Of a stretch of 64,000 nt of DNA, positions 9,223-20,455 are shown one piece after another. Source of the DNA: Staphylococcus coagulans (GTDB lineage Bacteria > Bacillota > Bacilli > Staphylococcales > Staphylococcaceae). A program made the position numbers and the translations under genes. Where the stretch lies: contig NZ_PPQN01000059.1 of NCBI RefSeq assembly GCF_002901995.1, forward strand, positions 1 through 64,000. The letters run 5' to 3'. Below the pieces are notes generated by a model, which saw only the letters and a list, made by a program, of their open reading frames with translations, searched no databases and was not told the origin of the DNA. Within the stretch, counting starts at the first letter, position 1; each line of letters opens with the position of its first letter.

Positions 9223-10720
9223 GATACACTGTTGCACCTCCTAGATACCAATGATTATATGCCTTCGCTTTATTTTTATCTTCAAAATTTAATCCAACTT
9301 CTTTATTGATTGATCCACTTGCTAAAATAAATCGAAAATGTGTAAGGTTTGCTCGTCTCATAAAAGGATGCGCACTTTCTTGATAACCTAAAACCTTGTC
9401 TTTTTTAAAGTAAGTCGTTCTAAACCCGAATCCTGTTACTTTACATACTGCCGCCTCATCTTTACTGAAGTATGCGCCGGAATAAAGTGTCGTAACCCAG
9501 CTGTGTAATACGAGATAAGCAATGATGATGACAGTCGGGATCCAAATCCATGTCCATAAATAATCATTAAACGCCCATATAACACTTATGAGAATGAGTG
9601 AAAGTATCCAAAAACGTCTATGAAACCCACGCCACGGCACCCCTTTTTCGACTTGATGAAAAGCCATGTTCGGAACCAATGACGAAATTAACGTTTGTGC
9701 TTCTTTTTGTTTGATAAATGGTAACACCGTTATACAACCAGTGATTGTATCGTCTTCTGTGTCCAAATCCATATCACTTGTAATCATAAACGCATATTCA
9801 GTATAACCAAGCATGTGTCTAATAAATGACTTTTTCTCTTCAATCGCTTGTATCCTTGAAATTGGGAGGGTCATGGTTTTTACATTAAACAAACCATATT
9901 TAACTTTTAAGAAATCGCCATTACGTATAAGGGTGAATTGATAAAATCGAATCATATTCATCAGCACACCGGCAATATAGGCAATGAACAAAATCGCAAA
10001 AATGACGATAACCGAGGCAATAGTAATATGTGCTACAAAACCGTTGACTTGAGAAAAGATTTTGTCCCAAGGAATCACATCAGAGAGTGCTGATAGTATC
10101 GGTAATATCGTAAGTAATGTGACAAAAAGCGCCCCACTCGTCATACTCATGAGCAATAAGTTTTTCAATGACAATTGATAAACGTGTATATCTTCATGTT
10201 GTACACTATTAGAATTCGCATCTTCAAAGTGAGTATGTTCATCCACTTTTTCAACTGTTTCAGTTTCTTCAATTTGACGCTTCGTTTTTTCTATTTCTTG
10301 TTGAATCCAAACGCTTTGTTGCTTTGTGACCATGTCTAAGTTAATGCCATCGCTAGGTGTTTTAATTGTAAGTTTTACGCCACCTACAAGTTGATGAACA
10401 ATATTTTGAGTGATATCAACAGATTGAATACGCTTAATATTTAATTCTTTACGTTCTAAATTAAAAAGACCACTTGTAAGTACAAAATATTCATTTTCTA
10501 TCCAATAACGAGTACGAAAAATTTCAACAGAACGTCTTAAAAAACTCATTACAAACAAAATTATAAGAATTCCGGGCCACACATAGTTTTTAAGATCTGA
10601 AAAATCAAATGAATCTATTTGAAATATAAGAAAGATAATAATAAACATAAAATTATCTTTAATCGCTGTAATCAATGATAATATATATGAAATCGGATGC
10701 AATTTTTGTGGACTATACAT
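9206..10720 (-). CDS. YdbT-like PH-domain membrane protein
   Basis: About 504 residues with three PH-like repeats (bPH2) separated by paired membrane helices at roughly residues 25-65, 185-260 and 370-410. The repeat signature is visible in LNIKRIQSVDITQN and TMTLPISRIQAIEEKKS. Only the ATG at 10720 has good spacing (8 bases) from AAAGGTGG, a near-perfect ribosome-binding site, so I prefer it over the GTG further upstream. It matches the B. subtilis YdbT architecture and overlaps both neighbours. Confidence 0.85.
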   Translation of the reverse strand: MYSPQKLHPISYILSLITAIKDNFMFIIIFLIFQIDSFDFSDLKNYVWPGILIILFVMSFLRRSVEIFRTRYWIENEYFVLTSGLFNLERKELNIKRIQSVDITQNIVHQLVGGVKLTIKTPSDGINLDMVTKQQSVWIQQEIEKTKRQIEETETVEKVDEHTHFEDANSNSVQHEDIHVYQLSLKNLLLMSMTSGALFVTLLTILPILSALSDVIPWDKIFSQVNGFVAHITIASVIVIFAILFIAYIAGVLMNMIRFYQFTLIRNGDFLKVKYGLFNVKTMTLPISRIQAIEEKKSFIRHMLGYTEYAFMITSDMDLDTEDDTITGCITVLPFIKQKEAQTLISSLVPNMAFHQVEKGVPWRGFHRRFWILSLILISVIWAFNDYLWTWIWIPTVIIIAYLVLHSWVTTLYSGAYFSKDEAAVCKVTGFGFRTTYFKKDKVLGYQESAHPFMRRANLTHFRFILASGSINKEVGLNFEDKNKAKAYNHWYLGGATVYHGKNE

Positions 10721-11186
10721 CTGCATCACCACCTTTAAGTTGGTTCATACAATAGGCTTCAATACGTTTCGCATCTTCATCCAGAACAAGAGGAAGTTGG
10801 ATACTATGACCCGCGGTAGTACAATGCAACTGTTGTAATTGATAATGCCTTTGCAACGGTCCATTTTCACGCGAAATACTTTGAATCCGCTCTATTTGAA
10901 TGACTTCATATTTTCTAAACCACCATCGTTTTTGAATTTCAATATGATGCGCTGTTATGCGATATGTATAATAGCGATAATAAATAAAAGGCTTCGCTAT
11001 AAAAAAGATGAGCGCCATGACTGCTATTATGGCAAAAACGTATATCATAATCATCCATAAGTCAAAATACAACCATAGCCAACTTGCAACGCCAATCAAG
11101 ACGATCACGATGCTACATTGTATGACACATAATATTTTCATATATGTCAATGCCACCTTAGGGGGGTGAAGAAATTCAAATTCCAT
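10713..11186 (-). CDS. YdbS-like PH-domain membrane protein
   Basis: A 157-residue protein with two N-terminal membrane helices (about residues 18-70) followed by one bPH2 domain (YTYRITAHHIEIQKRWWFRKYEVIQIERIQSI). GAGGAG precedes the ATG. It is the first gene of the PH-domain operon that leads into acpS-alr. YdbS/YdbT homologues occur as neighbours in Bacillus, so the proteins probably form a complex; the role here is inferred only. Confidence 0.85.
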   Translation of the reverse strand: MEFEFLHPPKVALTYMKILCVIQCSIVIVLIGVASWLWLYFDLWMIMIYVFAIIAVMALIFFIAKPFIYYRYYTYRITAHHIEIQKRWWFRKYEVIQIERIQSISRENGPLQRHYQLQQLHCTTAGHSIQLPLVLDEDAKRIEAYCMNQLKGGDADV

Positions 11187-11296
11187 AATGATTTAACACT
11201 CCTCAATAAATTTAGCATCATTATATCATAAATCTTTATGTAGGCTGAATGCGTTTCAATGCCTTTTCAAGAGCATTTTGCTTTATTGAACATGAT

Positions 11297-11396
11297 TAAA
11301 AGAGGCCAAACAATACCTGACAGATGCGTTATAGTCACTACTCATCAGTGTCTGTTTGAACGCTTCTGTATACTTGATTGTCTAACCTCTTTAAAA
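11297..11396. other. long imperfect hairpin between cshA and the PH operon
   Basis: The 290-base gap holds a nested inverted repeat about 100 bases long. Outer arms are AAAAGAGG / CCTCTTT. Middle arms are ACAAT / ATTGT and ACAGATGCGTT / AACGCTTCTGT (one mismatch), and a small inner stem is CACT / AGTG. On the minus strand the structure ends in CCTCTTTTAATC, so it may be the cshA transcript end. An sRNA or a miniature element are alternatives. Confidence 0.55.
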
Positions 11397-11477
11397 TTGA
11401 TGGTCATCATCACAACACAATGACATAAACACTTTAACTAATAGTCGTGTTGTACGTATTGTTTATAATAAAGTTAC

Positions 11478-13007
<1,530 letters not shown>

Positions 13008-13074
13008 TCAAATAAGTTTAATCTAACTTCTACATATTACCATCTTAGCCACAATACCGCAATAAACGAAAAAT

Positions 13075-13123
13075 CAATATCATTTAAATTCTTATATATT
13101 TTCTAAGGATTTAAATGATATTG
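13075..13123. terminator. 15-base inverted repeat after murF
   Basis: Perfect arms CAATATCATTTAAAT / ATTTAAATGATATTG with a 19-base loop. Read on the minus strand they are followed by ATTTTTCG. It lies between the end of murF and the start of cshA and is probably a terminator or attenuator. Confidence 0.6.
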
Positions 13124-13161
13124 CTAACAACTAAAATGGGACTGATATCAAACTTTTTAGA

Positions 13162-14523
13162 TTACGCCTTTACAAGCGCTTCTACCACTTCTTCTAAACG
13201 CATGCCTCTTGATGCTTTAACAAGAACAACGTCACCTTGATTTACAATAGAAGTCAAATAACGAATCATCTTGTCTTTTGTATCAAAATGAATCGCTTCG
13301 TCCACATGATGTTTTCCTTTTTCATGAATTTCCATTGCTGCCTCACCAAACGTATACAGACCATTAATCCCTTTACCCTCCAAATATTGGCCGACACTTG
13401 CGTGCATGATTTTAGATTGCGCCCCTAGCTCTAAAACATCACCTAAGATTAATATTTTATTACCTTCTAAAAGTGTCAATGTTTCAATTGCAGCTTTCAT
13501 ACTTGTAGGACTTGCGTTATACGCGTCATTGATTATCAGCGCACCATTTTTAGCTTTAAATTTTTGCATACGCATGTCAGTCAACTGCAATTGATTGAGT
13601 TGCTGTTGAATTTCATCATGTTGAATATTTAAAGCACGTGCAACCGTAATCGCAATCGCTGCATTTCGCATATTGTGCTCGCCTAACACTGGAATTGAGT
13701 ATTGTTCATTACCATTTAATTTAAATACAATCCCTTCATCATGATGCGAAACAATTTCACATTGTACATCATTGGAAGCATTTCGGCCGATGCTGATGAC
13801 TTTAGCTGATTCTAAAGTGTCAACATGAGGTTGCAATAAAGGCTCGTCCCCATCATATATGAAGTAACCTCCTGGTTTTAAACCTTTAACGATTTCAAAC
13901 TTAGCTTTTGCAATACCTTCACGTGAACCCAAATCTTGCAAATGTGACTCACCAATGTTCGTTATAATCGCAAAATCCGGTTGTGCAATTGTAGATAATA
14001 ATTCAATTTCGTGAAAACCAGACATTCCCATTTCTAAAATCGAAATTTCTGTATCTTTATTTAGATTTAAAATCGTTAATGGCATACCGATTTCATTATT
14101 GTAATTGCCCTGTGTCTTTTGTACACGGTAATGTCCGGCTAAGACATTTTCAATCATATCTTTCGTTGTCGTTTTACCGTTAGAACCTGTAACAGCAATA
14201 ACAGTTGGAGATACGTATTGAAGATAAGCTTTTGCTAATTGTTGTAACGCCACTAGTGTATCTGAAACTACGATCACCGGACCCGCTTGTGGGAATTTAA
14301 CTGAACTTTGTGCTTCAAAAAAAGTCGCGCCAGCCCCGTCGCGTAATGCTCGTTCAGCATATTGATGACCATCAACATTTTCACCTTTGAAAGGAATAAA
14401 GAGCTGACCTTTTTCAATTTTTCTAGAATCAATAGTGATGCCTTTAATTTCTACATCTAAATATTGTGAATCAATTTTACAATCTATCCATTCAGCAATT
14501 TGTTTTAACGTGATATTAATCAT
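13162..14523 (-). CDS. murF: UDP-MurNAc-tripeptide:D-Ala-D-Ala ligase
   Basis: Adds D-Ala-D-Ala to UDP-MurNAc-tripeptide in the cytoplasm, the last cytoplasmic step of peptide stem assembly. The Mur ligase P-loop is VTGSNGKTTTKDM (about residue 108). The central domain has EMGMSGFHEIELL and ITNIGESHLQDLGSREGIAKAKFE, and the C-terminal domain DAYNASPTSMKAAIETL. The length is 453. It starts 13 bases after ddl, so the product of ddl and its user are made together. Confidence 0.98.
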   Translation of the reverse strand: MINITLKQIAEWIDCKIDSQYLDVEIKGITIDSRKIEKGQLFIPFKGENVDGHQYAERALRDGAGATFFEAQSSVKFPQAGPVIVVSDTLVALQQLAKAYLQYVSPTVIAVTGSNGKTTTKDMIENVLAGHYRVQKTQGNYNNEIGMPLTILNLNKDTEISILEMGMSGFHEIELLSTIAQPDFAIITNIGESHLQDLGSREGIAKAKFEIVKGLKPGGYFIYDGDEPLLQPHVDTLESAKVISIGRNASNDVQCEIVSHHDEGIVFKLNGNEQYSIPVLGEHNMRNAAIAITVARALNIQHDEIQQQLNQLQLTDMRMQKFKAKNGALIINDAYNASPTSMKAAIETLTLLEGNKILILGDVLELGAQSKIMHASVGQYLEGKGINGLYTFGEAAMEIHEKGKHHVDEAIHFDTKDKMIRYLTSIVNQGDVVLVKASRGMRLEEVVEALVKA

Positions 14524-14535
14524 TGTTCAAAACTC

Positions 14536-15681
<1,146 letters not shown>

Positions 15682-15696
15682 TTATTAGCAATTTGA

Positions 15697-15725
15697 TTAC
15701 AACTTATGTAAAATCGGTATATAAT
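15697..15725 (+). promoter_or_regulatory. SigA promoter of rodA
   Basis: TTACAA and TATAAT are separated by 17 bases, 35 bases upstream of the rodA ATG. The perfect -10 and standard spacing make this the likely promoter in the ddl-rodA divergent gap. Confidence 0.7.
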
Positions 15726-15760
15726 GAAAATAAAAGAAATAATGTGTAAAGGAGATTGAC

Positions 15761-16978
15761 ATGGTATCTTCTCGACAACAAACGCAAAAGTCATTTTTGC
15801 GACGGTTAGACTGGCAGTTAATTACGCTTATTACTGTCCTTTTTGTAATTAGTATTATGACAATTCATTCGGCAATGGGAGGCGGCCAATATAGCTTAGA
15901 TTTTGGTTTAAGGCAAATTTTTTATTACATACTTGGTGCAATCATTGCTTTTATAATTATGTTATTTTCACCTAAAAAAATACGCAAATATACTTATATC
16001 ATTTACTTTATATTTATTATTCTGTTATTAGGGTTAATCATTATGCCTGAATCTGCAATAACACCTGTGATTAACGGTGCTAAGAGTTGGTATCGTTTCG
16101 GCCCTATTAGCATTCAACCTTCAGAATTCATGAAAATCGTATTGATTTTAGCCATCTCAAAAGTTGTTGCCCAACACAATCGCTTCACTTTCAATAAATC
16201 TTTCGAAACGGACTTAATGTTAATATTTAAGATCGCTTTTGTGAGCATCATTCCAATGGCCCTTATTCTGTTACAAAACGATTTAGGAACAACACTCGTA
16301 ATACTTGCAATTATCGCTGGTATTGTGATTGTAAGCGGTGTGACTTGGAAAATTTTAGCACCTCTATTTGGTACAGTCATTATAATTGGATCCGCCTTAA
16401 TTTTATCCATTATTTATAAGCCGAATTTAATTGAAAATGTGGCTGGCATTAAAACATATCAATTAGGCCGTATTAATTCATGGTTAGATCCCTATTCATA
16501 CAGTTCGGGGGACGGGTTTCACTTAACGGAATCTTTAAAAGCCATTGGCTCAGGTCAATTAATAGGAAAAGGTTTGAATAACGGAGAAGTCTACATTCCA
16601 GAAAATCATACAGACTTTATTTTTTCAGTTATTGGTGAGGAGTTTGGCTTTATCGGGGCTGTCGTTTTATTAGGTATCTTTTTACTATTGTTGATTCATT
16701 TACTACGCATGGCGACGAATGCCGATGATTTATTTAATAAATCTTTTATTGTTGGTTATGCAAGCTTATTACTATTCCATATCGTTCAAAACATAGGCAT
16801 GACGATTCAATTATTACCCATTACGGGTATACCGTTACCATTTATAAGTTATGGAGGAAGTTCGTTGTGGAGTTTAATGACAGGGGTAGGCGTGATTTTA
16901 AGCATTCATTATCATACGCCTAAAAAATATGATGAAAATCTCAACACAACAAAAACTGCGAGCCCTACCCACAATTGA
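15761..16978 (+). CDS. rodA: SEDS peptidoglycan polymerase RodA
   Basis: A 405-residue integral membrane protein with about ten membrane helices, family FtsW/RodA/SpoVE. Diagnostic stretches are SIQPSEFMKIVLILAISK, LLQNDLGTTLVI, VIGEEFGFIGAV and PLPFISYGGSSLWSLM. SEDS proteins polymerise lipid II into glycan strands with a partner class B PBP. The location next to ddl fits staphylococcal rodA rather than ftsW. It has its own promoter and a strong shared terminator. Confidence 0.95.
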   Translation: MVSSRQQTQKSFLRRLDWQLITLITVLFVISIMTIHSAMGGGQYSLDFGLRQIFYYILGAIIAFIIMLFSPKKIRKYTYIIYFIFIILLLGLIIMPESAITPVINGAKSWYRFGPISIQPSEFMKIVLILAISKVVAQHNRFTFNKSFETDLMLIFKIAFVSIIPMALILLQNDLGTTLVILAIIAGIVIVSGVTWKILAPLFGTVIIIGSALILSIIYKPNLIENVAGIKTYQLGRINSWLDPYSYSSGDGFHLTESLKAIGSGQLIGKGLNNGEVYIPENHTDFIFSVIGEEFGFIGAVVLLGIFLLLLIHLLRMATNADDLFNKSFIVGYASLLLFHIVQNIGMTIQLLPITGIPLPFISYGGSSLWSLMTGVGVILSIHYHTPKKYDENLNTTKTASPTHN

Positions 16979-17000
16979 TACACAAATCGTAAACATGTAT

Positions 17001-17048
17001 AAAAAAACACTTAGATGTCATCAAGCTTGTACATCTAAGCGTTTTTTT
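17001..17048. terminator. bidirectional terminator of rodA and the 49-codon gene
   Basis: The stem ACNCTTAGATGT / ACATCTAAGCGT is flanked by an A7 run on the left and a T7 run on the right, so it works on both strands. The T run overlaps the stop codon of the small gene on the minus strand. Confidence 0.9.
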
Positions 17049-17196
17049 ATTTAATACGATTAATATTTTCAGTTGCAGGTTTGGGATTAGGTAGCGTACG
17101 CATAATATCAAATCGGGATTTGGTTTTCTTAACCTTGACACCGATTGAAGACAACATTTGAACTACATTTTGAAGCTTGTCATTCTTTTTTGCCAT
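17047..17196 (-). CDS. small basic protein of unknown function, 49 residues
   Basis: An open frame of 49 codons starting MAKKNDKLQNVVQML and ending NPKPATENINRIK. GGGGTGAT lies 5 bases before the ATG and a strong terminator covers the stop, so it has all the signs of a real gene. The protein is lysine-rich, with a predicted amphipathic N-terminal helix and a VKVKKTKSRFD basic patch, and lacks a membrane segment. I do not recognise a function. It lies between the rodA and copA ends. Confidence 0.7.
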   Translation of the reverse strand: MAKKNDKLQNVVQMLSSIGVKVKKTKSRFDIMRTLPNPKPATENINRIK

Positions 17197-17284
17197 AAAA
17201 TCACCCCATACTTTGCTTATCTACTACCTTTATATTACCCCAAATTTCGACATATTACTACACCAAAATTTAAATTTACAAAAA

Positions 17285-19471
17285 TTATTTTTTTATATTT
17301 TTTAACCGAAGTGCATTAATAACAACAGAAACAGAACTAAATGCCATCGCTGCGCCTGCAACCCATGGTGCTAAGAAACCTGCAGCTGCAATTGGAATGC
17401 CGATTAAGTTATAACAAAATGCAAAAAAGAGGTTTTGTTTAATATTTTTTATAGTGAGGTGACTCAATTTTAATGCTTCTGCAATAGAAGCTAATTTATT
17501 TTTAACTAACGCTATATCTGCTGATTCAAGTGCAATATCTGAACCTGAACCCATAGCAACACCGATATCACTTGTCATGAGTGCAGGTGCATCATTAATT
17601 CCATCACCCACCATCATTACACGTTTCCCTTGGCTTTGAAGATCGCGTATGACTTTGGATTTTTCATCGGGTTTGACTTCTGAAATGATATGATCGATGC
17701 CAAGCTCATGACCAATAGCACGTGCAGTTTGTTCGCTATCACCACTCAACATAATGAGCGTATGATTTTCACTTAATTGACTTAATACTGTTTGTGCGTC
17801 TTCTTTCGGTTCATCTCGCAACGCCATCAACATTGCAAGTTGATTATCAATTGTCATACCTACAACTGTAGCCCCTTGTTGCTCAAGGTCACGCACTTGT
17901 GTATATTCAGATTCCATTAACTTAACGTTTTCTGATATAAAACGAACTGAACCAATACGAATGTGTTGATTTTGTATCACACCGGAAATACCATTTCCTG
18001 CATGTGTTTGATACTGTTGCACATCCAAAGTTTGTGCATCTTTAAAATGTTGGACTAACGCTTTAGAAAGCGGATGCTCTGATTGTACTTCCATACTTTT
18101 AATGTAAGCACCTAATGATTCATCTTGCATATAAGTTATCACATGAACGACTTCTGGCTCACCGTGTGTTAGCGTTCCGGTTTTATCAAATACAATTGTA
18201 TCAACATGCTTCGTCTGTTCTAATGATTCCGCTGTTTTAAATAAAATACCCGCTTCTGCTGCTCGACCTGAACCTACCATAATAGAAGTTGGTGTAGCTA
18301 AACCTAATGCACACGGACAAGCAATGACGATTACAGCAATAAAAATTTCAAGAGATTCAGTGAGTTGAAATGGTGTAATCACTAAATACCAAATTAAAAA
18401 TGTGACGAGCGCAATTGCGATAACTGATGGCACAAAAATATTAGAAATTTTATCCGCTAATCTTTGAATTTGTGGTTTATCATTTTGTGCATCTTCAACG
18501 ACTTTAATAATTTGATTTAAAATCAAATCTTCACCCACATGTGTCACTTTTAACTTAATGAAGTTCGTCTGGTTGATTGTACTACCAATCACTTGATCGC
18601 CTACTGTTTTTTCTACCGGAATACTCTCACCCGTTAACATAGATTCATTGATTGTCGTTTCACCTTCAATAATTTCGCCATCAAGTGGAATTTGTTGTCC
18701 TGTTCTCACTCGGACAATATCTCCTACTCTAATATCTTCAATGGGTAGCATTTCAGTTTCACCGTGACGTTCAACTTCTGCATCTCTAACTTGTAGAGCT
18801 GCGAGCTTACTAATTGCATCACTAGCATGCCCTTTTGCTCGTTTTTCAAAATATTTACCTAATAAAATTAATGTAATTAAAATCGCACTTGTTTCAAAAT
18901 AAAGTGGTGTATGGCTATGCCCATGATGATGTGGTGTTGTGAACATCAAATAAATACTATAAAAATAAGCAGCTGAAGTACCCATCGCTACAAGAACATC
19001 CATATTTGCACTTTTATTTATTAATGATTTATATGCACCTACATAAAATTGCCAACCTAAAACAAACTGAATTGGTGTCGCAAGTATCAATTGAAACCAA
19101 GGATTAAGTAATAATTCTGGTACTGGAATAAAGCTTAAAAATGAAAAATGTGCAAACATCGTATAAAGTAACGGTAAAGCCAAAACGAGCGAGACAATAA
19201 ATTTATATTTCTGACGTTTAAGCTCATCATGTTTACGTTGATCCGCTTCTTTTTTAGTCTCCATTGGAAATGCTTGATAACCAATTTTCGCGACACGTTC
19301 ATAGATTTCTTCTATTGAAATTTGATTAGGATCAAATGTGACTGTCCCTTTCTCCATAACCAGATTGACGCTTACTTGATCGATACCTTCCTCACGATCT
19401 AACACACGTTCAATCCTCGAAGAACAAGCCGCACAGGTCATTCCTGAAATTTTAAAAGTTTCTTGTGCCAT
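17285..19471 (-). CDS. copA: copper-exporting P1B-type ATPase CopA
   Basis: A 728-residue P-type ATPase that expels Cu(I). It has one N-terminal metal-binding domain (GMTCAACSSRIE), a His-rich loop between early helices (PHHHGHSH), the actuator motif TGES, CPCALGLATP in the transport helix, DKTGTLT, SEHPLSKAL and GDGINDAPAL. S. aureus CopA carries two metal-binding domains; this one carries one. I use the ATG at 19471, after AGGAGATG. It is last in csoR-csoZ-copZ-copA, but a hairpin and a second CsoR-like palindrome lie just upstream. Confidence 0.96.
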   Translation of the reverse strand: MAQETFKISGMTCAACSSRIERVLDREEGIDQVSVNLVMEKGTVTFDPNQISIEEIYERVAKIGYQAFPMETKKEADQRKHDELKRQKYKFIVSLVLALPLLYTMFAHFSFLSFIPVPELLLNPWFQLILATPIQFVLGWQFYVGAYKSLINKSANMDVLVAMGTSAAYFYSIYLMFTTPHHHGHSHTPLYFETSAILITLILLGKYFEKRAKGHASDAISKLAALQVRDAEVERHGETEMLPIEDIRVGDIVRVRTGQQIPLDGEIIEGETTINESMLTGESIPVEKTVGDQVIGSTINQTNFIKLKVTHVGEDLILNQIIKVVEDAQNDKPQIQRLADKISNIFVPSVIAIALVTFLIWYLVITPFQLTESLEIFIAVIVIACPCALGLATPTSIMVGSGRAAEAGILFKTAESLEQTKHVDTIVFDKTGTLTHGEPEVVHVITYMQDESLGAYIKSMEVQSEHPLSKALVQHFKDAQTLDVQQYQTHAGNGISGVIQNQHIRIGSVRFISENVKLMESEYTQVRDLEQQGATVVGMTIDNQLAMLMALRDEPKEDAQTVLSQLSENHTLIMLSGDSEQTARAIGHELGIDHIISEVKPDEKSKVIRDLQSQGKRVMMVGDGINDAPALMTSDIGVAMGSGSDIALESADIALVKNKLASIAEALKLSHLTIKNIKQNLFFAFCYNLIGIPIAAAGFLAPWVAGAAMAFSSVSVVINALRLKNIKK

Positions 19472-19483
19472 ATTTTCATCTCC

Positions 19484-19502
19484 TATACCTATACAGGGTA
19501 TA
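19484..19502 (-). promoter_or_regulatory. second CsoR-like palindrome, at the copA ribosome-binding site
   Basis: TATACC-N7-GGTATA, with an inner ATACAG core. The same half-sites and spacing occur in the csoR promoter (20361-20381). It ends only 1 base before the copA Shine-Dalgarno, so it is not in the spacer of an obvious promoter. It is either an operator for a weak copA promoter or an mRNA-level element. Confidence 0.65.
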
Positions 19503-19518
19503 TTCTTCATTTAAAATG

Positions 19519-19556
19519 AGGGGTCATTTTTCGTCTTTCTATGAAAAATAACCCCT
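19519..19556 (-). terminator. terminator-like hairpin between copZ and copA
   Basis: Arms AGGGGTTATTTTTC and GAAAAATGACCCCT pair with a single mismatch and a 10-base loop. The sequence is followed by CATTTTAAAT on the minus strand, a weak U tract. It may attenuate copA relative to copZ or stabilise the upstream mRNA end. Confidence 0.65.
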
Positions 19557-19574
19557 ACGTATTTCCCCTAAATT

Positions 19575-19781
19575 TTACGAAACAACGTCATAGCCTTGAT
19601 CATAAATACGTTGCTTAATATCATCGAGGGCCTCATCTTTTTTGACATCCACTTCAACTTTATTATCAGCTGGAAACGCTTCTACATGGACAACATCTGG
19701 ATTATCTTTTACTGCACCTTCAACTGCTGCTTTACAATGGGCGCAACTCATCCCTTCAACTTGAATAACATGTTTACTCAT
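19575..19781 (-). CDS. copZ: copper chaperone CopZ
   Basis: A 68-residue heavy-metal-associated (HMA) domain protein with the metal motif GMSCAHCKAAVE. It passes Cu(I) to CopA. The ATG at 19781 (MSKHVIQ) is 9 bases after GGAG. The Shine-Dalgarno and the first codons lie within the 3' end of csoZ (8-base overlap), so translation is coupled. The longer reading adds residues from the overlapping csoZ region. Confidence 0.95.
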   Translation of the reverse strand: MSKHVIQVEGMSCAHCKAAVEGAVKDNPDVVHVEAFPADNKVEVDVKKDEALDDIKQRIYDQGYDVVS

Positions 19782-20007
19782 TTTCATACACTCCTTTATG
19801 TGATTGGATAACAGGAAAACCTGCATCATAAATTTCTTTCTCTAAAGTATTAAGATTAGCTGGTGTTTGATAAGTGAGTATAATGCGTTGAGTATCAAGA
19901 TCGATATTAACCGCTTCAACCCCAATCATATCCAGTAATCGTTGTGTCAGTTTCTCTTTTTCCTCAAGCGTTGTTAGGTTAGAAACATTAACATGACCTG
20001 TTTCCAT
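19774..20007 (-). CDS. csoZ: CsoZ-like HMA-fold protein without the CxxC motif
   Basis: A 77-residue protein with the size and strand pattern of an HMA copper chaperone (VNVSNLTTLEEKEKLTQRLLDMIGVEAVNIDLDTQRIILTYQTP split around the usual fold), but it has no cysteine at all, so the CxxC copper site is missing. It lies between csoR and copZ; in S. aureus a small HMA-like gene (csoZ) follows csoR, and I use that name by position. It may bind CopZ or CsoR rather than copper; this is inference. Confidence 0.65.
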   Translation of the reverse strand: METGHVNVSNLTTLEEKEKLTQRLLDMIGVEAVNIDLDTQRIILTYQTPANLNTLEKEIYDAGFPVIQSHKGVYENE

Positions 20008-20028
20008 ATTTTCACCCCATCATCATTC

Positions 20029-20316
20029 TTAGTCTTTCATTAATTTTTGAAAAGTCACAAGTAATTCTTCCATTGCCTCACTTTGGTGTCCGGAATCAAT
20101 TTTATTCATAATACAACTTTTCATATGGTGATCAAGGAGACGTGTCGCAACGCTATTTAAAGCTGAACGTGTTGCTCTAATTTGTGTAAGTACGTCATCA
20201 CAATAGACATCTTCATCAATCATACGATTTATTGCTTTGACCTGACCTTCGATGCGGTTTAAACGTGATTTTAAGTTACGTTTAATTTCATCTGAATGGT
20301 GTGCTTGTTCTATCAT
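20029..20316 (-). CDS. csoR: copper-sensing repressor CsoR
   Basis: A 95-residue all-helical DUF156 repressor. The Cu(I) ligands of the family are visible: Cys in DEDVYCDDV, and the His-x3-Cys pair in LLDHHMKSCIM. It represses the operon in apo form and releases DNA on binding Cu(I). It is the first gene of the operon. Its own promoter contains a matching palindrome between -35 and -10. Confidence 0.96.
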   Translation of the reverse strand: MIEQAHHSDEIKRNLKSRLNRIEGQVKAINRMIDEDVYCDDVLTQIRATRSALNSVATRLLDHHMKSCIMNKIDSGHQSEAMEELLVTFQKLMKD

Positions 20317-20357
20317 TTCACATCCCTCAAATCTGTTTAACTTCTCTTACATTGTGT

Positions 20358-20386
20358 ATCATATACCCTGTACAGGTATATGTCAA
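20358..20386 (-). promoter_or_regulatory. csoR operon promoter with CsoR operator in the spacer
   Basis: Minus-strand TTGACA (20381-20386) and TATGAT (20358-20363) are 17 bases apart. The 17-base spacer carries the palindrome TATACC-N7-GGTATA (20361-20381 with flanks). Placement of a CsoR site across the promoter core is what is expected for copper-responsive repression. Confidence 0.85.
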
Positions 20387-20455
20387 TGTTTCTGTATCGA
20401 ACATTATATTCTATGTTACAATGATAAAAACTTCATATAAAAGGAGATAGAAGTT

